Positions 1 to 6,820 of a stretch of 16,656 nucleotides of DNA are shown one piece after another; position 1 is the first letter of the stretch, and each line of letters begins with the position of its first letter. The notes under the pieces are model-generated. The model was given only the letters and a program-made list of their open reading frames with translations. It made no database searches and was not told the DNA's origin. A program made the translations under genes and the position numbers. The DNA is from an uncultured Clostridia bacterium (GTDB taxonomy: Bacteria > Bacillota > Clostridia > Christensenellales > Pumilibacteraceae): assembly GCA_934229275.1 (NCBI GenBank), contig CAKQDN010000036.1, positions 1-16,656 on the forward strand, written 5' to 3'.

Positions 1-920
1 ATCGAAGGACAACTTCGCGAATGTTACGACTTTGCCCGTCGCAACGATTATCTCGTGATAGCCGAATACATAGACCGCGCGCTTACGGGAACGACGGATA
101 AACGCCCCGAATTTTTAAGGATGATCGAGGATAGCAAAAAGAAAAGTTTTGATTACGTTCTTGTTTATCAATTAGACAGGTTTGCCCGCAACCGTTACGA
201 CAGCGCGAATTACAAGGCAAAATTAAAGAAAAACGGCGTTCGCGTGCTATCCGCGAAAGAAAATATTACCGAAGACGCCAGCGGCATTCTTGTAGAGGGT
301 ATGCTTGAAAGTATGGCGGAGTATTATTCTGCCGAACTCTCGCAAAAAGTGCGCCGCGGTGAAAAAGAAAGCCTGTTGAAAGGACATTTCGTCGGCGGTT
401 ACGGACTGTTCGGATATGACATCGTGGATAAAAAGTGGACGATAAACACTTACGAAGCTGATATCGTTCGCGATATGTTTACAAGGTATAAAAACGGCGA
501 GAAAGCAAAGGAAATCATAGACCGGCTTAATGCGCAAGGCATAAAAACAAAAGCCGGTTCGCCGTTCAATATGAACAGTTTTGCAAGGATTATCCGCAAC
601 GAAAAATATATAGGCGTTTACAATTCTCACGGCGTTATTTACGAAAACGTCATACCGCCGATTGTGGATGAAAATTTATTTTTCGATTGTAACGCAATAA
701 TGGACGAACACAAGCACAAACCGAGAGCAAACAAGAGCGGAAAGCCGTATATTTTAAGCGGAAAATTGTTTTGCGGATACTGTGGAAGTTTGATGACCGC
801 CGAAACGGGAACAAGTCAGACGGGTAAACTTCACCACTATTATAAATGTTTTGGAAGGAAGAAAAATAAACGCCGTTGCAATAAGATAAGAAAAGTTACA
901 GACAACAGGAACTGGAAGAT

Positions 921-1585
<665 letters not shown>

Positions 1586-1633
1586 GCAAAGGCGTAAACC
1601 GAATTGCAACGGAATATTCAAAACGCAAGCATT

Positions 1634-1662
1634 ATTATAGCAGATTTTTTTGCGTTTGTCCA
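1634..1662 (-). promoter_or_regulatory. Promoter of tRNA-Ser
   Basis: On the minus strand, -35 TGGACA (1662-1657), a 17-bp spacer and -10 TATAAT (1639-1634), with an extended -10 TG two bases upstream. Transcription should start near 1627, about 40 nt before the mature tRNA 5' end. Confidence 0.85.
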
Positions 1663-1810
1663 CTACTTTTAGGGCGTTTAGCCCATTTGCCGGTAAATTT
1701 TTTTCGACGAGAACGACATTCAAGCGAGTTCAGCGAAGTCGGTTTATGTGTAAATCTTCGCAGACGCCGGATTTTTCGCCATCCGAGCCGTATTTTCATC
1801 GTTCGGCATA

Positions 1811-1841
1811 TAAAAGCCGCTCGGTTTAATTCCCGGGCGGC
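1811..1841 (-). terminator. Probable terminator of the nucleoside phosphorylase gene
   Basis: GC-rich inverted repeat (arms 1816-1824 and 1833-1841, 8-nt loop), 14 bases past the phosphorylase stop and followed on the minus strand by TTTT. One A-C mismatch on the RNA and the short U-tract make it moderate in strength. Between it and the tRNA promoter (1663-1810) I see no gene or other signal. Confidence 0.55.
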
Positions 1842-1854
1842 GTTTAACGCAATC

Positions 1855-3159
1855 TTATTCGATAATATCGAGGACGAGCGGCGTTTTCGGCGGTTTTATA
1901 TCGGAAACGACCGTGCTTTCGCGCAGAATTTTTTCGGCTGCGATAAGTTTTTCTTCGGAAGAGGAGAACAGCGTGGCGATCGTGTCGCCGACGGCAACTT
2001 TGTCACCGCGTTTTTTTGCGAGCAGTATACCTGCGGCGAAGTCGATTTCGTCCTCTTTTCTGGCTCTGCCGGCACCGAGGATCTGCGCGGCGGCACCGTA
2101 ATTTTCGGTGTTTACGGCGGCGATATAGCCGTTTTTTTCGCACCTGACCGAGCGCGTAAACTTTGCTTTCGGGAACAGGGAGGTGTCGTCCGCCCATTCG
2201 GTGTTGCCGCCCTGACCCGTAATCATGTCCTTGAATTTATCGAACGCAGCGCCGCTACCGAGCGCGGTTTCGACTTTTTTGCGGCAGGCGTCGATATTTT
2301 CGCCGTCGCACAGGCGCAGCATATACGCCGCGAGCGTGACGCACAGTTCGGTAAAGTCGGTCGGTCCGTTGCCTTTGAGCGTGTTTATCGCCTCGATGAC
2401 TTCGAGCGAGTTGCCTATCGCATTGCCGAGCGGACTGTCCATATCGGTGACGAGCGCGAGCATTTTTCTGCCGGCTTTTTTGCCTGTTCCGACCATGAGC
2501 CGAGCCAGCGCCGAGGCTTCCTCTCTCGTTTTCATGAACGCGCCGCTGCCGCACTTGACGTCGAGCACTATGCAGTCGTCGGGCAGGGCGAGTTTCTTGC
2601 TCATGATGCTTGAGGCGATGAGCGGAATACTGTCTACGGTTGCCGTGACGTCGCGGAGCGCGTACATTTTCTTGTCCGCAGGCGCGAGCGTTGCGCTTTG
2701 TCCGACCACGGCGATGCCGTATTTTTCGACTGTACGTTTTAATTTTTCGGGCGAAATATCGGTATTAAAACCCTGAATCGACTCTAATTTGTCTATCGTG
2801 CCGCCGGTGTGACCCAGTCCTCTGCCGCTCATTTTTGCGACGGGTATTCCGAGCGAGGCGATGACGGGAGCCACGACGAGCGTGGTTTTGTCGCCCACTC
2901 CGCCCGTGGAATGTTTGTCGACGCGCTTGCCTTTTATGCCGGGCATATCGGTTATCACGTCGCCGGAATCGCGCATGGCGAGCGTGAGAGCGGTGGTTTC
3001 GTCGTCGGTCATGCCTTTAAGGCAGACCGCCATTAAAAGCGCGGATGCCTGATAGTCGGGGATAGCGCCGTCCGAGTAGCCCTTAACGAAAAAGCGGATT
3101 TCGTCGTCCGACAGGCGTTCGCCGCGTTTCTTTTTTTCGATTATATCGTACATTCGCAT
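1855..3159 (-). CDS. Pyrimidine-nucleoside (thymidine) phosphorylase
   Basis: Cytosolic salvage enzyme that splits thymidine, deoxyuridine or uridine with phosphate into the free base and (deoxy)ribose-1-phosphate. The 434-residue product has the usual family length. The N-terminal helical domain holds DKHSTGGVGDKTT (81-93) and the glycine-rich signature KMSGRGLGHTGGTIDKLES (109-127). R169, S184 and K188 fall where the base-binding residues of the E. coli enzyme lie. The C-terminal alpha/beta domain is complete. I chose the ATG at 3159 because GGGGGAG lies 8 nt upstream and the protein then begins MRMYDIIEKK, as in relatives. An in-frame extension to 3204 would only translate repeat DNA. It stands alone, flanked by a terminator and a repeat array. 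Whether it prefers thymidine (deoA) or is broad (pdp) cannot be read from the sequence, so no symbol is given. Confidence 0.95.
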   Translation of the reverse strand: MRMYDIIEKKKRGERLSDDEIRFFVKGYSDGAIPDYQASALLMAVCLKGMTDDETTALTLAMRDSGDVITDMPGIKGKRVDKHSTGGVGDKTTLVVAPVIASLGIPVAKMSGRGLGHTGGTIDKLESIQGFNTDISPEKLKRTVEKYGIAVVGQSATLAPADKKMYALRDVTATVDSIPLIASSIMSKKLALPDDCIVLDVKCGSGAFMKTREEASALARLMVGTGKKAGRKMLALVTDMDSPLGNAIGNSLEVIEAINTLKGNGPTDFTELCVTLAAYMLRLCDGENIDACRKKVETALGSGAAFDKFKDMITGQGGNTEWADDTSLFPKAKFTRSVRCEKNGYIAAVNTENYGAAAQILGAGRARKEDEIDFAAGILLAKKRGDKVAVGDTIATLFSSSEEKLIAAEKILRESTVVSDIKPPKTPLVLDIIE

Positions 3160-3167
3160 AAAATTCG

Positions 3168-3196
3168 CTCCCCCTACTTTTTTGAAAAAAAGTAGG
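3168..3196 (-). promoter_or_regulatory. Repeat-derived hairpin touching the phosphorylase ribosome binding site
   Basis: On the minus-strand RNA, CCTACTTTTTT (arm 3196-3186) can pair with AAAAAAGTAGG (3183-3173). The last two G of that arm belong to the GGGGGAG ribosome binding site (3174-3168) of the phosphorylase gene. The hairpin arose from a partial copy of the neighbouring repeat (3177-3197). A modest effect on translation is possible; nothing in the sequence proves it. Confidence 0.4.
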
Positions 3197-3203
3197 CACC
3201 GCA

Positions 3204-3374
3204 CTTTTTTGTAAAAAAGTAGGCAAAAAACTTTTAAGTTTTGGGTATTGTTAATAATAAAGGTTAGTTTTTCTGCTTATGCAAAGAACAAGCCAACTCT
3301 CTTTTTTGTAAAAAAGTGGGCAAAAAACTTTTGAGTTTTGTTATTGTTAGTAATAAAGGTTGACTTTTCTGCTT
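3204..3374. repeat. Two direct repeats of about 75 bp
   Basis: Copies at 3204-3278 and 3301-3374 differ at only a few positions and are separated by 22 bp. A third, partial copy (about 21 bp) sits at 3177-3197. Each full unit contains two A/T palindromes, CTTTTTTGTAAAAAAG and an AAAACTTTT-AGTTTT type, so the unit can form two hairpins in RNA or DNA. No reading frame of any length crosses it. It looks like a dispersed intergenic repeat, not a gene. Confidence 0.85.
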
Positions 3375-3380
3375 TAACCT

Positions 3381-3448
3381 CTTTAAAGCCTCCTTTGCTT
3401 TGCAAGGGAGGTGGATTCGAGCGTCAGCGAGAAGACGGTGGGATTATT
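3381..3448. repeat. Palindromic dispersed repeat, copy A
   Basis: Begins CTTTAAAGCCTC and contains a 10-bp hairpin (3389-3398 with 3402-3411, loop TTT), then a GAGCGTCAGCGAG stretch, ending in GACGGTGGGATTATT. A related sequence recurs at 3586-3645 (copy B) with the same opening, the same GCGTCAGC core and the same GG-TTATT type of end. It is non-coding and resembles the REP- or MITE-like elements scattered through clostridial genomes. Confidence 0.65.
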
Positions 3449-3451
3449 TTC

Positions 3452-3550
3452 GGGAGGGAGGAGTCCGGGTCGCAATTATAAATTGCTCCCCGCTTTGGCT
3501 ACGAATAGTCCACCGGACTATTCGCTTAACGCGTCGCGCCCCTCCCCTAC
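3452..3550. repeat. Palindrome-rich element of about 100 bp
   Basis: Its ends are loosely complementary (GGGAGGGAG at 3452 and CCTCCCC near 3541). Inside are two hairpins: GCAATT/AATTGC (3472-3486) and a perfect 10-bp stem CGAATAGTCC/GGACTATTCG with loop ACC (3502-3524). The nested palindromes and lack of coding sense fit a miniature dispersed element. Read on the minus strand it could form one large branched structure. Confidence 0.6.
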
Positions 3551-3576
3551 ATAGAAAAACAGATCGAGTGCGCTAA

Positions 3577-3660
3577 AACCGACTTCTTTAAAGCCTCGCC
3601 CTTTCTGGAGAGGTAGCAGCGTCAGCCGACGGAGAGGGTTATTTATAACCGACTTCTTTA
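3577..3660. repeat. Palindromic repeat copy B flanked by 14-bp direct repeats
   Basis: The 14-bp sequence AACCGACTTCTTTA occurs at 3577-3590 and again at 3647-3660, bracketing 56 bp that hold the body of repeat copy B (related to copy A at 3381). The layout looks like a target duplication around a small insertion, though the second direct repeat stops only two bases before the next gene's stop codon. Confidence 0.6.
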
Positions 3661-3662
3661 TC

Positions 3663-4286
3663 TCAAAATCCGATGGCGAAAGACAGCAGAACTTCGAGCA
3701 GCACGAGCACCGTGCTTGCAAAATTCGCGACTCCGATAATTCCGAGAACGAGCGTAGCGACGGGTTTTACGCCGTATTCTTTAGCCTTTTTAAACGTTTT
3801 TATCGCCTTTATTCCGAACACCGGCGCGACGATAAAGGGTGGGAGCGACAGCGAAAACAGTATAATAAGTCCAACGCCGTTGCCTAAACCGACGTCCAGA
3901 AGCACAAAAAACGATATGAAAAATACGAACAACCCGACGAACGGGAGCACAACCGACAAAATTCCGAACATCAGCCCCGATTTACTGGTATACGGCACGT
4001 CCGAGCCGCTATAAGTCGCGCGAGCAGCGGATCTGCTTTTGTCCTCGTTTGTTAAGAACTCATCGGACGGAGCCGCCTGAAGCGGTTCGACATCGCGAAC
4101 GACGGGATCGATCGCCGCATCCGGATTATTTTTGAAAATTTCTTCTTTAAGTTGCTTTACGGGATCTCGATAAACGGGGTCGGCGGGCGCAAAATAAGGA
4201 TTTACGCCGCGCGAGAGTTTTTCCTCGCACTTGGGACAGACGTCCATGCTGCCGTCAAGTTTTTCTCCGCAATATTTACAGTACAT
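3663..4286 (-). CDS. Zinc-ribbon membrane protein (DUF4190-like)
   Basis: The function is unknown. The 207-residue protein starts with a zinc ribbon (C3, C6, C17, C20; YCKYCG and CPKCEE). A polar, Pro/Asp-rich linker follows (about 25-103), then three hydrophobic spans near 104-130, 138-160 and 176-203. The spans contain a repeated 'LGI + small residue' pattern, and a basic loop (KAIKTFKKAKEYG) precedes the last one. This layout matches bacterial zinc-ribbon proteins with DUF4190-type membrane segments. There is no signal peptide; the ribbon should face the cytosol. AGGAG lies 8 nt before the ATG. It is the second gene of a two-gene unit with the XRE regulator 21 bp upstream, so the regulator probably controls it, and the pair may sense or answer an envelope signal (inference). 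Confidence 0.8.
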   Translation of the reverse strand: MYCKYCGEKLDGSMDVCPKCEEKLSRGVNPYFAPADPVYRDPVKQLKEEIFKNNPDAAIDPVVRDVEPLQAAPSDEFLTNEDKSRSAARATYSGSDVPYTSKSGLMFGILSVVLPFVGLFVFFISFFVLLDVGLGNGVGLIILFSLSLPPFIVAPVFGIKAIKTFKKAKEYGVKPVATLVLGIIGVANFASTVLVLLEVLLSFAIGF

Positions 4287-4307
4287 TTATAATTCTCCTT
4301 TTTTCTT

Positions 4308-4556
4308 TCATTTCCCGAGTTCGCTTCCTCTGCATTTTTCCCTGTCGAAGTAACATTCGCCGTTTATAAGATCGTCTATGCTCACCGAAAAAAGTTTGCC
4401 GAGTTTTCTAAGCATGTCTACGTTCGGCTCGGTTCTGCCCTGCTCCCAGTTTGCATAGCAACTTTCCACCACGTCCAAAGAAAGCGCAACCTGCTTTTGA
4501 GTCAAGCCACACTGTTTTCTCACTTCTTTGAGGTTTTGGCAAAATTTCTTGTCCAT
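4308..4556 (-). CDS. XRE-family (Cro/CI-type) transcriptional regulator
   Basis: An 82-residue DNA-binding protein. The helix-turn-helix spans about residues 8-63 (NLKEVRKQCGLTQKQVALSL, then CYANWEQGRTEPNVDMLRKL), with LFSVSIDDLI closing the fold. It has almost no C-terminal domain, so it probably acts as a small dimer. No ribosome binding site is visible before the ATG, and the only good promoter (-10 TAGAAT, 4571-4566) would start transcription about 3 nt from the ATG, so the mRNA appears nearly leaderless. The gene diverges from the small membrane protein at 4656. Two near-palindromic operators in the shared region overlap both promoters, pointing to repression of that gene and to autoregulation (inference). 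Confidence 0.9.
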   Translation of the reverse strand: MDKKFCQNLKEVRKQCGLTQKQVALSLDVVESCYANWEQGRTEPNVDMLRKLGKLFSVSIDDLINGECYFDREKCRGSELGK

Positions 4557-4565
4557 ATATTTATT

Positions 4566-4594
4566 ATTCTACAAAAAACTAGACGAAATGTCTT
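4566..4594 (-). promoter_or_regulatory. Promoter of the XRE regulator (nearly leaderless)
   Basis: Minus strand: -35 AAGACA (4594-4589), a 17-bp spacer and -10 TAGAAT (4571-4566). The predicted start, near 4559, is about 3 nt before the ATG at 4556. The -35 lies inside operator O1. The match is weaker than that of the divergent promoter. Confidence 0.55.
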
Positions 4595-4615
4595 GACACT
4601 AGACATTTTATCTAG
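4579..4615. promoter_or_regulatory. Paired 17-bp operators in the divergent control region
   Basis: O1 (4579-4595) is CTAGAC-N5-GTCTTG and O2 (4599-4615) is CTAGAC-N5-ATCTAG. The half-site consensus is CTAGAC, and the centres are 20 bp apart (about two helical turns, same face). O1 covers the -35 of the regulator gene and the edge of the -35 of the opposite gene; O2 fills exactly the spacer of the plus-strand promoter. The adjacent XRE protein is the natural binder (inference). Confidence 0.7.
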
Positions 4616-4621
4616 TATAAT
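4593..4621 (+). promoter_or_regulatory. Consensus promoter of the small membrane protein gene
   Basis: A perfect consensus -35 TTGACA (4593-4598), a 17-bp spacer and a perfect -10 TATAAT (4616-4621). Such a strong promoter, with operators built into it, fits a gene that is kept repressed and released on a signal. Confidence 0.9.
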
Positions 4622-4655
4622 AGAATTATAAAGAATATATAAGGAGGTGTAAATT

Positions 4656-4916
4656 ATGCCGGACAGAATAAGACGATGCAAAGACCGTCAGGAACTGGAA
4701 CACGTCATTGACGATTACGTAACGCTCGGATACAAAGTGAAGAGCCGCGGAGAAGATTCCGCAACGTTGCGTCAGGTCAAGCCGCACACGAAACACGGAC
4801 TCGTGTTTTTGCTGACGGGTTGGTGGACGTGCGGAATCGGAAATCTCATCTACGCGCTGATTCCCATTTACGGCGAAGAAGTTTTCGTGAAGATTGACCA
4901 CGCCGACGGCAACTGA
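4656..4916 (+). CDS. Small single-span membrane protein, function unknown
   Basis: An 86-residue protein I do not recognise firmly. The first 45 or so residues are charged and helix-prone (CKDRQELEHVIDDYVTLGYK), with a short 'KVKSRGEDSATLRQ' strand-like part. A hydrophobic span follows at about 48-71 (LVFLLTGWWTCGIGNLIYAL) and then a short acidic tail (EEVFVKIDHADGN). The WWT-GIGN-YAL pattern also occurs, as far as I recall, in small proteins of other prokaryotes, but no role is established. Translation should be strong: AAGGAGGTG at 4641-4649 lies close before the ATG. It has a consensus promoter with two operators, a divergent XRE regulator and its own terminator, so it is a tightly controlled single-gene unit. 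Confidence 0.85.
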   Translation: MPDRIRRCKDRQELEHVIDDYVTLGYKVKSRGEDSATLRQVKPHTKHGLVFLLTGWWTCGIGNLIYALIPIYGEEVFVKIDHADGN

Positions 4917-4924
4917 CCAAACCG

Positions 4925-4958
4925 AAAATCCCCTCGGTCTTTCCGAAGGGATTTTTTT
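4925..4958 (+). terminator. Intrinsic terminator after the small membrane protein gene
   Basis: Stem AATCCC-c-TCGG / CCGA-a-GGGATT with loop TCTTT, followed by a run of seven T. It starts 9 nt past the stop codon. On the minus strand it is also followed by TTTT, so it may back up termination of the convergent phosphodiesterase gene. Confidence 0.9.
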
Positions 4959-4975
4959 ATATCCGCCGCAAAAAT

Positions 4976-5011
4976 AAAAAACGGCGGCTTGAATTAAGGT
5001 CGTCGTTTTTT
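4976..5011. terminator. Second hairpin with T-tracts, likely bidirectional terminator
   Basis: Arms 4976-4990 and 4996-5011 pair with G-U wobbles on plus-strand RNA; loop GAATT. Runs of A before and T after give a U-tract in both directions. It lies between convergent genes and probably ends transcripts of the phosphodiesterase gene. The rest of 5012-5089 shows nothing clear. Confidence 0.6.
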
Positions 5012-5089
5012 AGCGTTTTAGTTGAATTTTAAGCATTCCCCGAAAAGTGATTGCTCGTTTTTTCGGTATGTTTTCTTCGGGCGAACGCG

Positions 5090-5923
5090 TTACTTTTTAA
5101 GTTTTCTTGCGCCTAAATCGTCGAGAATTTTGCCGCAGGTGAATGCGTCGTCGCAGGTAAATCCGATCGCGCCGTTTTCGAGCGCCTGACGGTAATGTTC
5201 GGGGTCGTTGTCGAAGCGGTAGTACACGCAGGGCTTGATTTTCATATCCTTGAAGTCGTCGAAGAACTGTTTTTCGGCGACCGGAGTGGGCGAGGGCAGA
5301 TTGCGTCCGTCAAGCGTTCTGATATCGTTGAACAGGCATACTTCGTCGAGATATTTATACGGGTCGTCCTTTTCCCAGCCGCGCATATGGTATTTGGGCC
5401 AGAAGCCGTGAATGGCGATTTCGTCAAACGGATAGCGCGTTTTCATCCAGGCGCACAGCCCCGTGGAGAACGTGATGACGGTTAAACGATCTCTGCCCCA
5501 GATTCCGTACTTTTTGAGCAGATCGAAGGTTTTTTCGCACGAAACGTAGGCAAAGTCGCCCACTTCTTCGGGGTAGTCTTTAAGTTCGAGCAGCAATTTT
5601 ATGTCGGGACGGGTTGCCATGAGCGCGAGAAACTCGTCGAGCGTTGGCACTTTTTCGCCCTTGAACTGCTCGCCGAATTTGATTCCGGCGTCGGCTTCGC
5701 GCACCTCGGCGAGAGTCATGTTGCGGATAAGTCCGGTTTTGTCGGTCGTGCGGTCGAGAGCGGCGTCGTGCATTACTACGATTTGTCTGTCGCGCGTCAT
5801 GTGGACGTCCATTTCGATGGAATCGATATCCAGTTTCAGTGCTTCGCGGAAGCCTGTCATCGTGTTTTCGGGGAATTTGGCGCGGTAGCCGCGATGAGCG
5901 GTCAGCGTTATAGTAGTATCCAT
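5090..5923 (-). CDS. Glycerophosphodiester phosphodiesterase
   Basis: Hydrolyses glycerophosphodiesters to an alcohol and glycerol-3-phosphate, a step in phospholipid salvage. The 277-residue TIM-barrel protein shows the GDPD motifs: AHRG (H10, R11), PENT (18-21), the metal ligands E37 and D39 in EMDVHMTRD, the second catalytic histidine in MHD (H52) and E113 in LLLELKD. No signal peptide is present, so it acts in the cytosol, like UgpQ-type enzymes, not the secreted GlpQ type. AAGGAGT precedes the ATG at 5923, and a near-consensus promoter lies at 5973-6001. No transporter for glycerophosphodiesters is next to it. The family is certain; the natural substrate is not. Confidence 0.95.
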   Translation of the reverse strand: MDTTITLTAHRGYRAKFPENTMTGFREALKLDIDSIEMDVHMTRDRQIVVMHDAALDRTTDKTGLIRNMTLAEVREADAGIKFGEQFKGEKVPTLDEFLALMATRPDIKLLLELKDYPEEVGDFAYVSCEKTFDLLKKYGIWGRDRLTVITFSTGLCAWMKTRYPFDEIAIHGFWPKYHMRGWEKDDPYKYLDEVCLFNDIRTLDGRNLPSPTPVAEKQFFDDFKDMKIKPCVYYRFDNDPEHYRQALENGAIGFTCDDAFTCGKILDDLGARKLKK

Positions 5924-5972
5924 AAAAATTTACTCCTTATCTTGTCTTTTCCGAACGGATTCGGATAAAACA

Positions 5973-6001
5973 ATTATACACCCGATTTCCCTTTTTGGCA
6001 A
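5973..6001 (-). promoter_or_regulatory. Promoter of the phosphodiesterase gene
   Basis: Minus strand: -35 TTGCCA (6001-5996), a 17-bp spacer and -10 TATAAT (5978-5973), leaving a leader of about 40 nt before the ATG. No terminator is visible between the upstream alkyltransferase gene and this promoter, so read-through may add to expression. Confidence 0.8.
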
Positions 6002-6066
6002 TGTTTTTCGGGAATTCGGCGCATTATTTCTTGTTTTGCAGGCATATTTTTTCGTTATGCGGACTT

Positions 6067-6600
6067 TTACGGCTCCGTGCTTTTTCTCGGCAAAGTAAAG
6101 CCGTTCGTGTCGACGCCTTCGAGTTTCAGAAGAGCGGTTTTTTTATCGATTCCGCCTGCGTAGCCGGTGATATTGCCGCCTGCACCCATGACCCTGTGGC
6201 ACGGAATTATTATCCCCACCGAATTATGCCCGACCGCGCCGCCGACCGCCTGCGCCGAAACTCTTTTACCCGTTTCTTTCTCGATTTGCCGGGCGATTTC
6301 GCCGTACGTCATGGTTTTGCCGTACGGAATCGTAAGCATTATTTCCCATACGCGCTTGCGGAACGGCGATATTCCGCTTAAAGAAATAGGCGGAGTAAAA
6401 TCGGGTTCGCTCCCCGAAAAATACACGTCCAGCCACTTTTTCGTTATGTCAAACACGGGCAGATCTTTTTGCTCGTGCTTCTCGGGCAGATTATCGGCAT
6501 AGTATTTTTGCTTTACGAACCACACTCCGACGATGCTTTTTCCGTCGCTTGCAAGCGTTATATCTCCTATCGGCGAGGCGTAATTGCTCGTGTAAAACAT
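6067..6600 (-). CDS. ogt: Methylated-DNA--protein-cysteine S-methyltransferase (O6-alkylguanine repair)
   Basis: Suicide repair protein that moves the alkyl group from O6-alkylguanine in DNA to its own cysteine. The 177-residue protein has the N-terminal ribonuclease-like domain (SPIGDITLASDG) and the DNA-binding C-terminal domain. Acceptor C134 sits in PCHRV, followed by GNITGYAGG. The helix before it reads SAQAVGGAVGHNS: the 'arginine finger' position of the RAVG motif is a glutamine, and the usual NP of the following HNP is NS. The glutamine form is seen in other Firmicutes, so activity is likely kept. AGGAGAG precedes the ATG. There is no Ada regulatory domain. It is single, divergent from the cyclophilin gene. 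Confidence 0.93.
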   Translation of the reverse strand: MFYTSNYASPIGDITLASDGKSIVGVWFVKQKYYADNLPEKHEQKDLPVFDITKKWLDVYFSGSEPDFTPPISLSGISPFRKRVWEIMLTIPYGKTMTYGEIARQIEKETGKRVSAQAVGGAVGHNSVGIIIPCHRVMGAGGNITGYAGGIDKKTALLKLEGVDTNGFTLPRKSTEP

Positions 6601-6668
6601 TTTTCTCTCCTTTTCACGGTTCCGTTCGCGCTTTCGACGCGAAGCGACGTTTTTCGGTTTATAACGTA

Positions 6669-6696
6669 ATTATACCACAAAAACGCACGCGTTCAA
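6669..6696 (-). promoter_or_regulatory. Promoter of the alkyltransferase gene
   Basis: Minus strand: -10 TATAAT (6674-6669), with a TTGAAC -35 (6696-6691) at 16-bp spacing. The -10 is perfect, the -35 moderate. The leader is about 60 nt, with AGGAG near the ATG. Confidence 0.65.
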
Positions 6697-6760
6697 ACCA
6701 ATTCCGACGCTTTTTTCGGAAATAAAACGCCCGATATGACCGTTCGCAGGCGGCAATCGG

Positions 6761-6789
6761 TTGACTTTTTGCCGAAAAAGATATATCAT
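6761..6789 (+). promoter_or_regulatory. Promoter of the cyclophilin gene
   Basis: -35 TTGACT (6761-6766), a 17-bp spacer and -10 TATCAT (6784-6789), each one mismatch from consensus. The ribosome binding site AGGAG is at 6808-6812, 8 nt before the ATG. Confidence 0.8.
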
Positions 6790-6820
6790 AATCTAAAATA
6801 ACCTTTCAGGAGAAAACAAA

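Noticed and set aside
888..896. Programmed -1 frameshifting in the recombinase at A-AAA-G
   Set aside because: No proper slippery heptamer or downstream stem is evident, and the perfect ATAAG duplication explains the frame change better.
3204..3374. Possible CRISPR array
   Set aside because: Only two full copies, 75 bp long, with internal palindromes and a 22-bp gap; no cas genes in the window.
3160..3662. Riboswitch or attenuator for the phosphorylase gene
   Set aside because: The structure present is accounted for by repeats; no known aptamer-like motif and no clear promoter were found.
3518..3721. A minus-strand frame of 67 codons in the repeat region
   Set aside because: It consists of repeat sequence and overlaps the end of the zinc-ribbon gene; no start signal.
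4626..4901. A minus-strand frame of 91 codons opposite the small membrane protein gene
   Set aside because: The plus-strand gene has a consensus promoter, ribosome binding site and terminator; the antisense frame has none.
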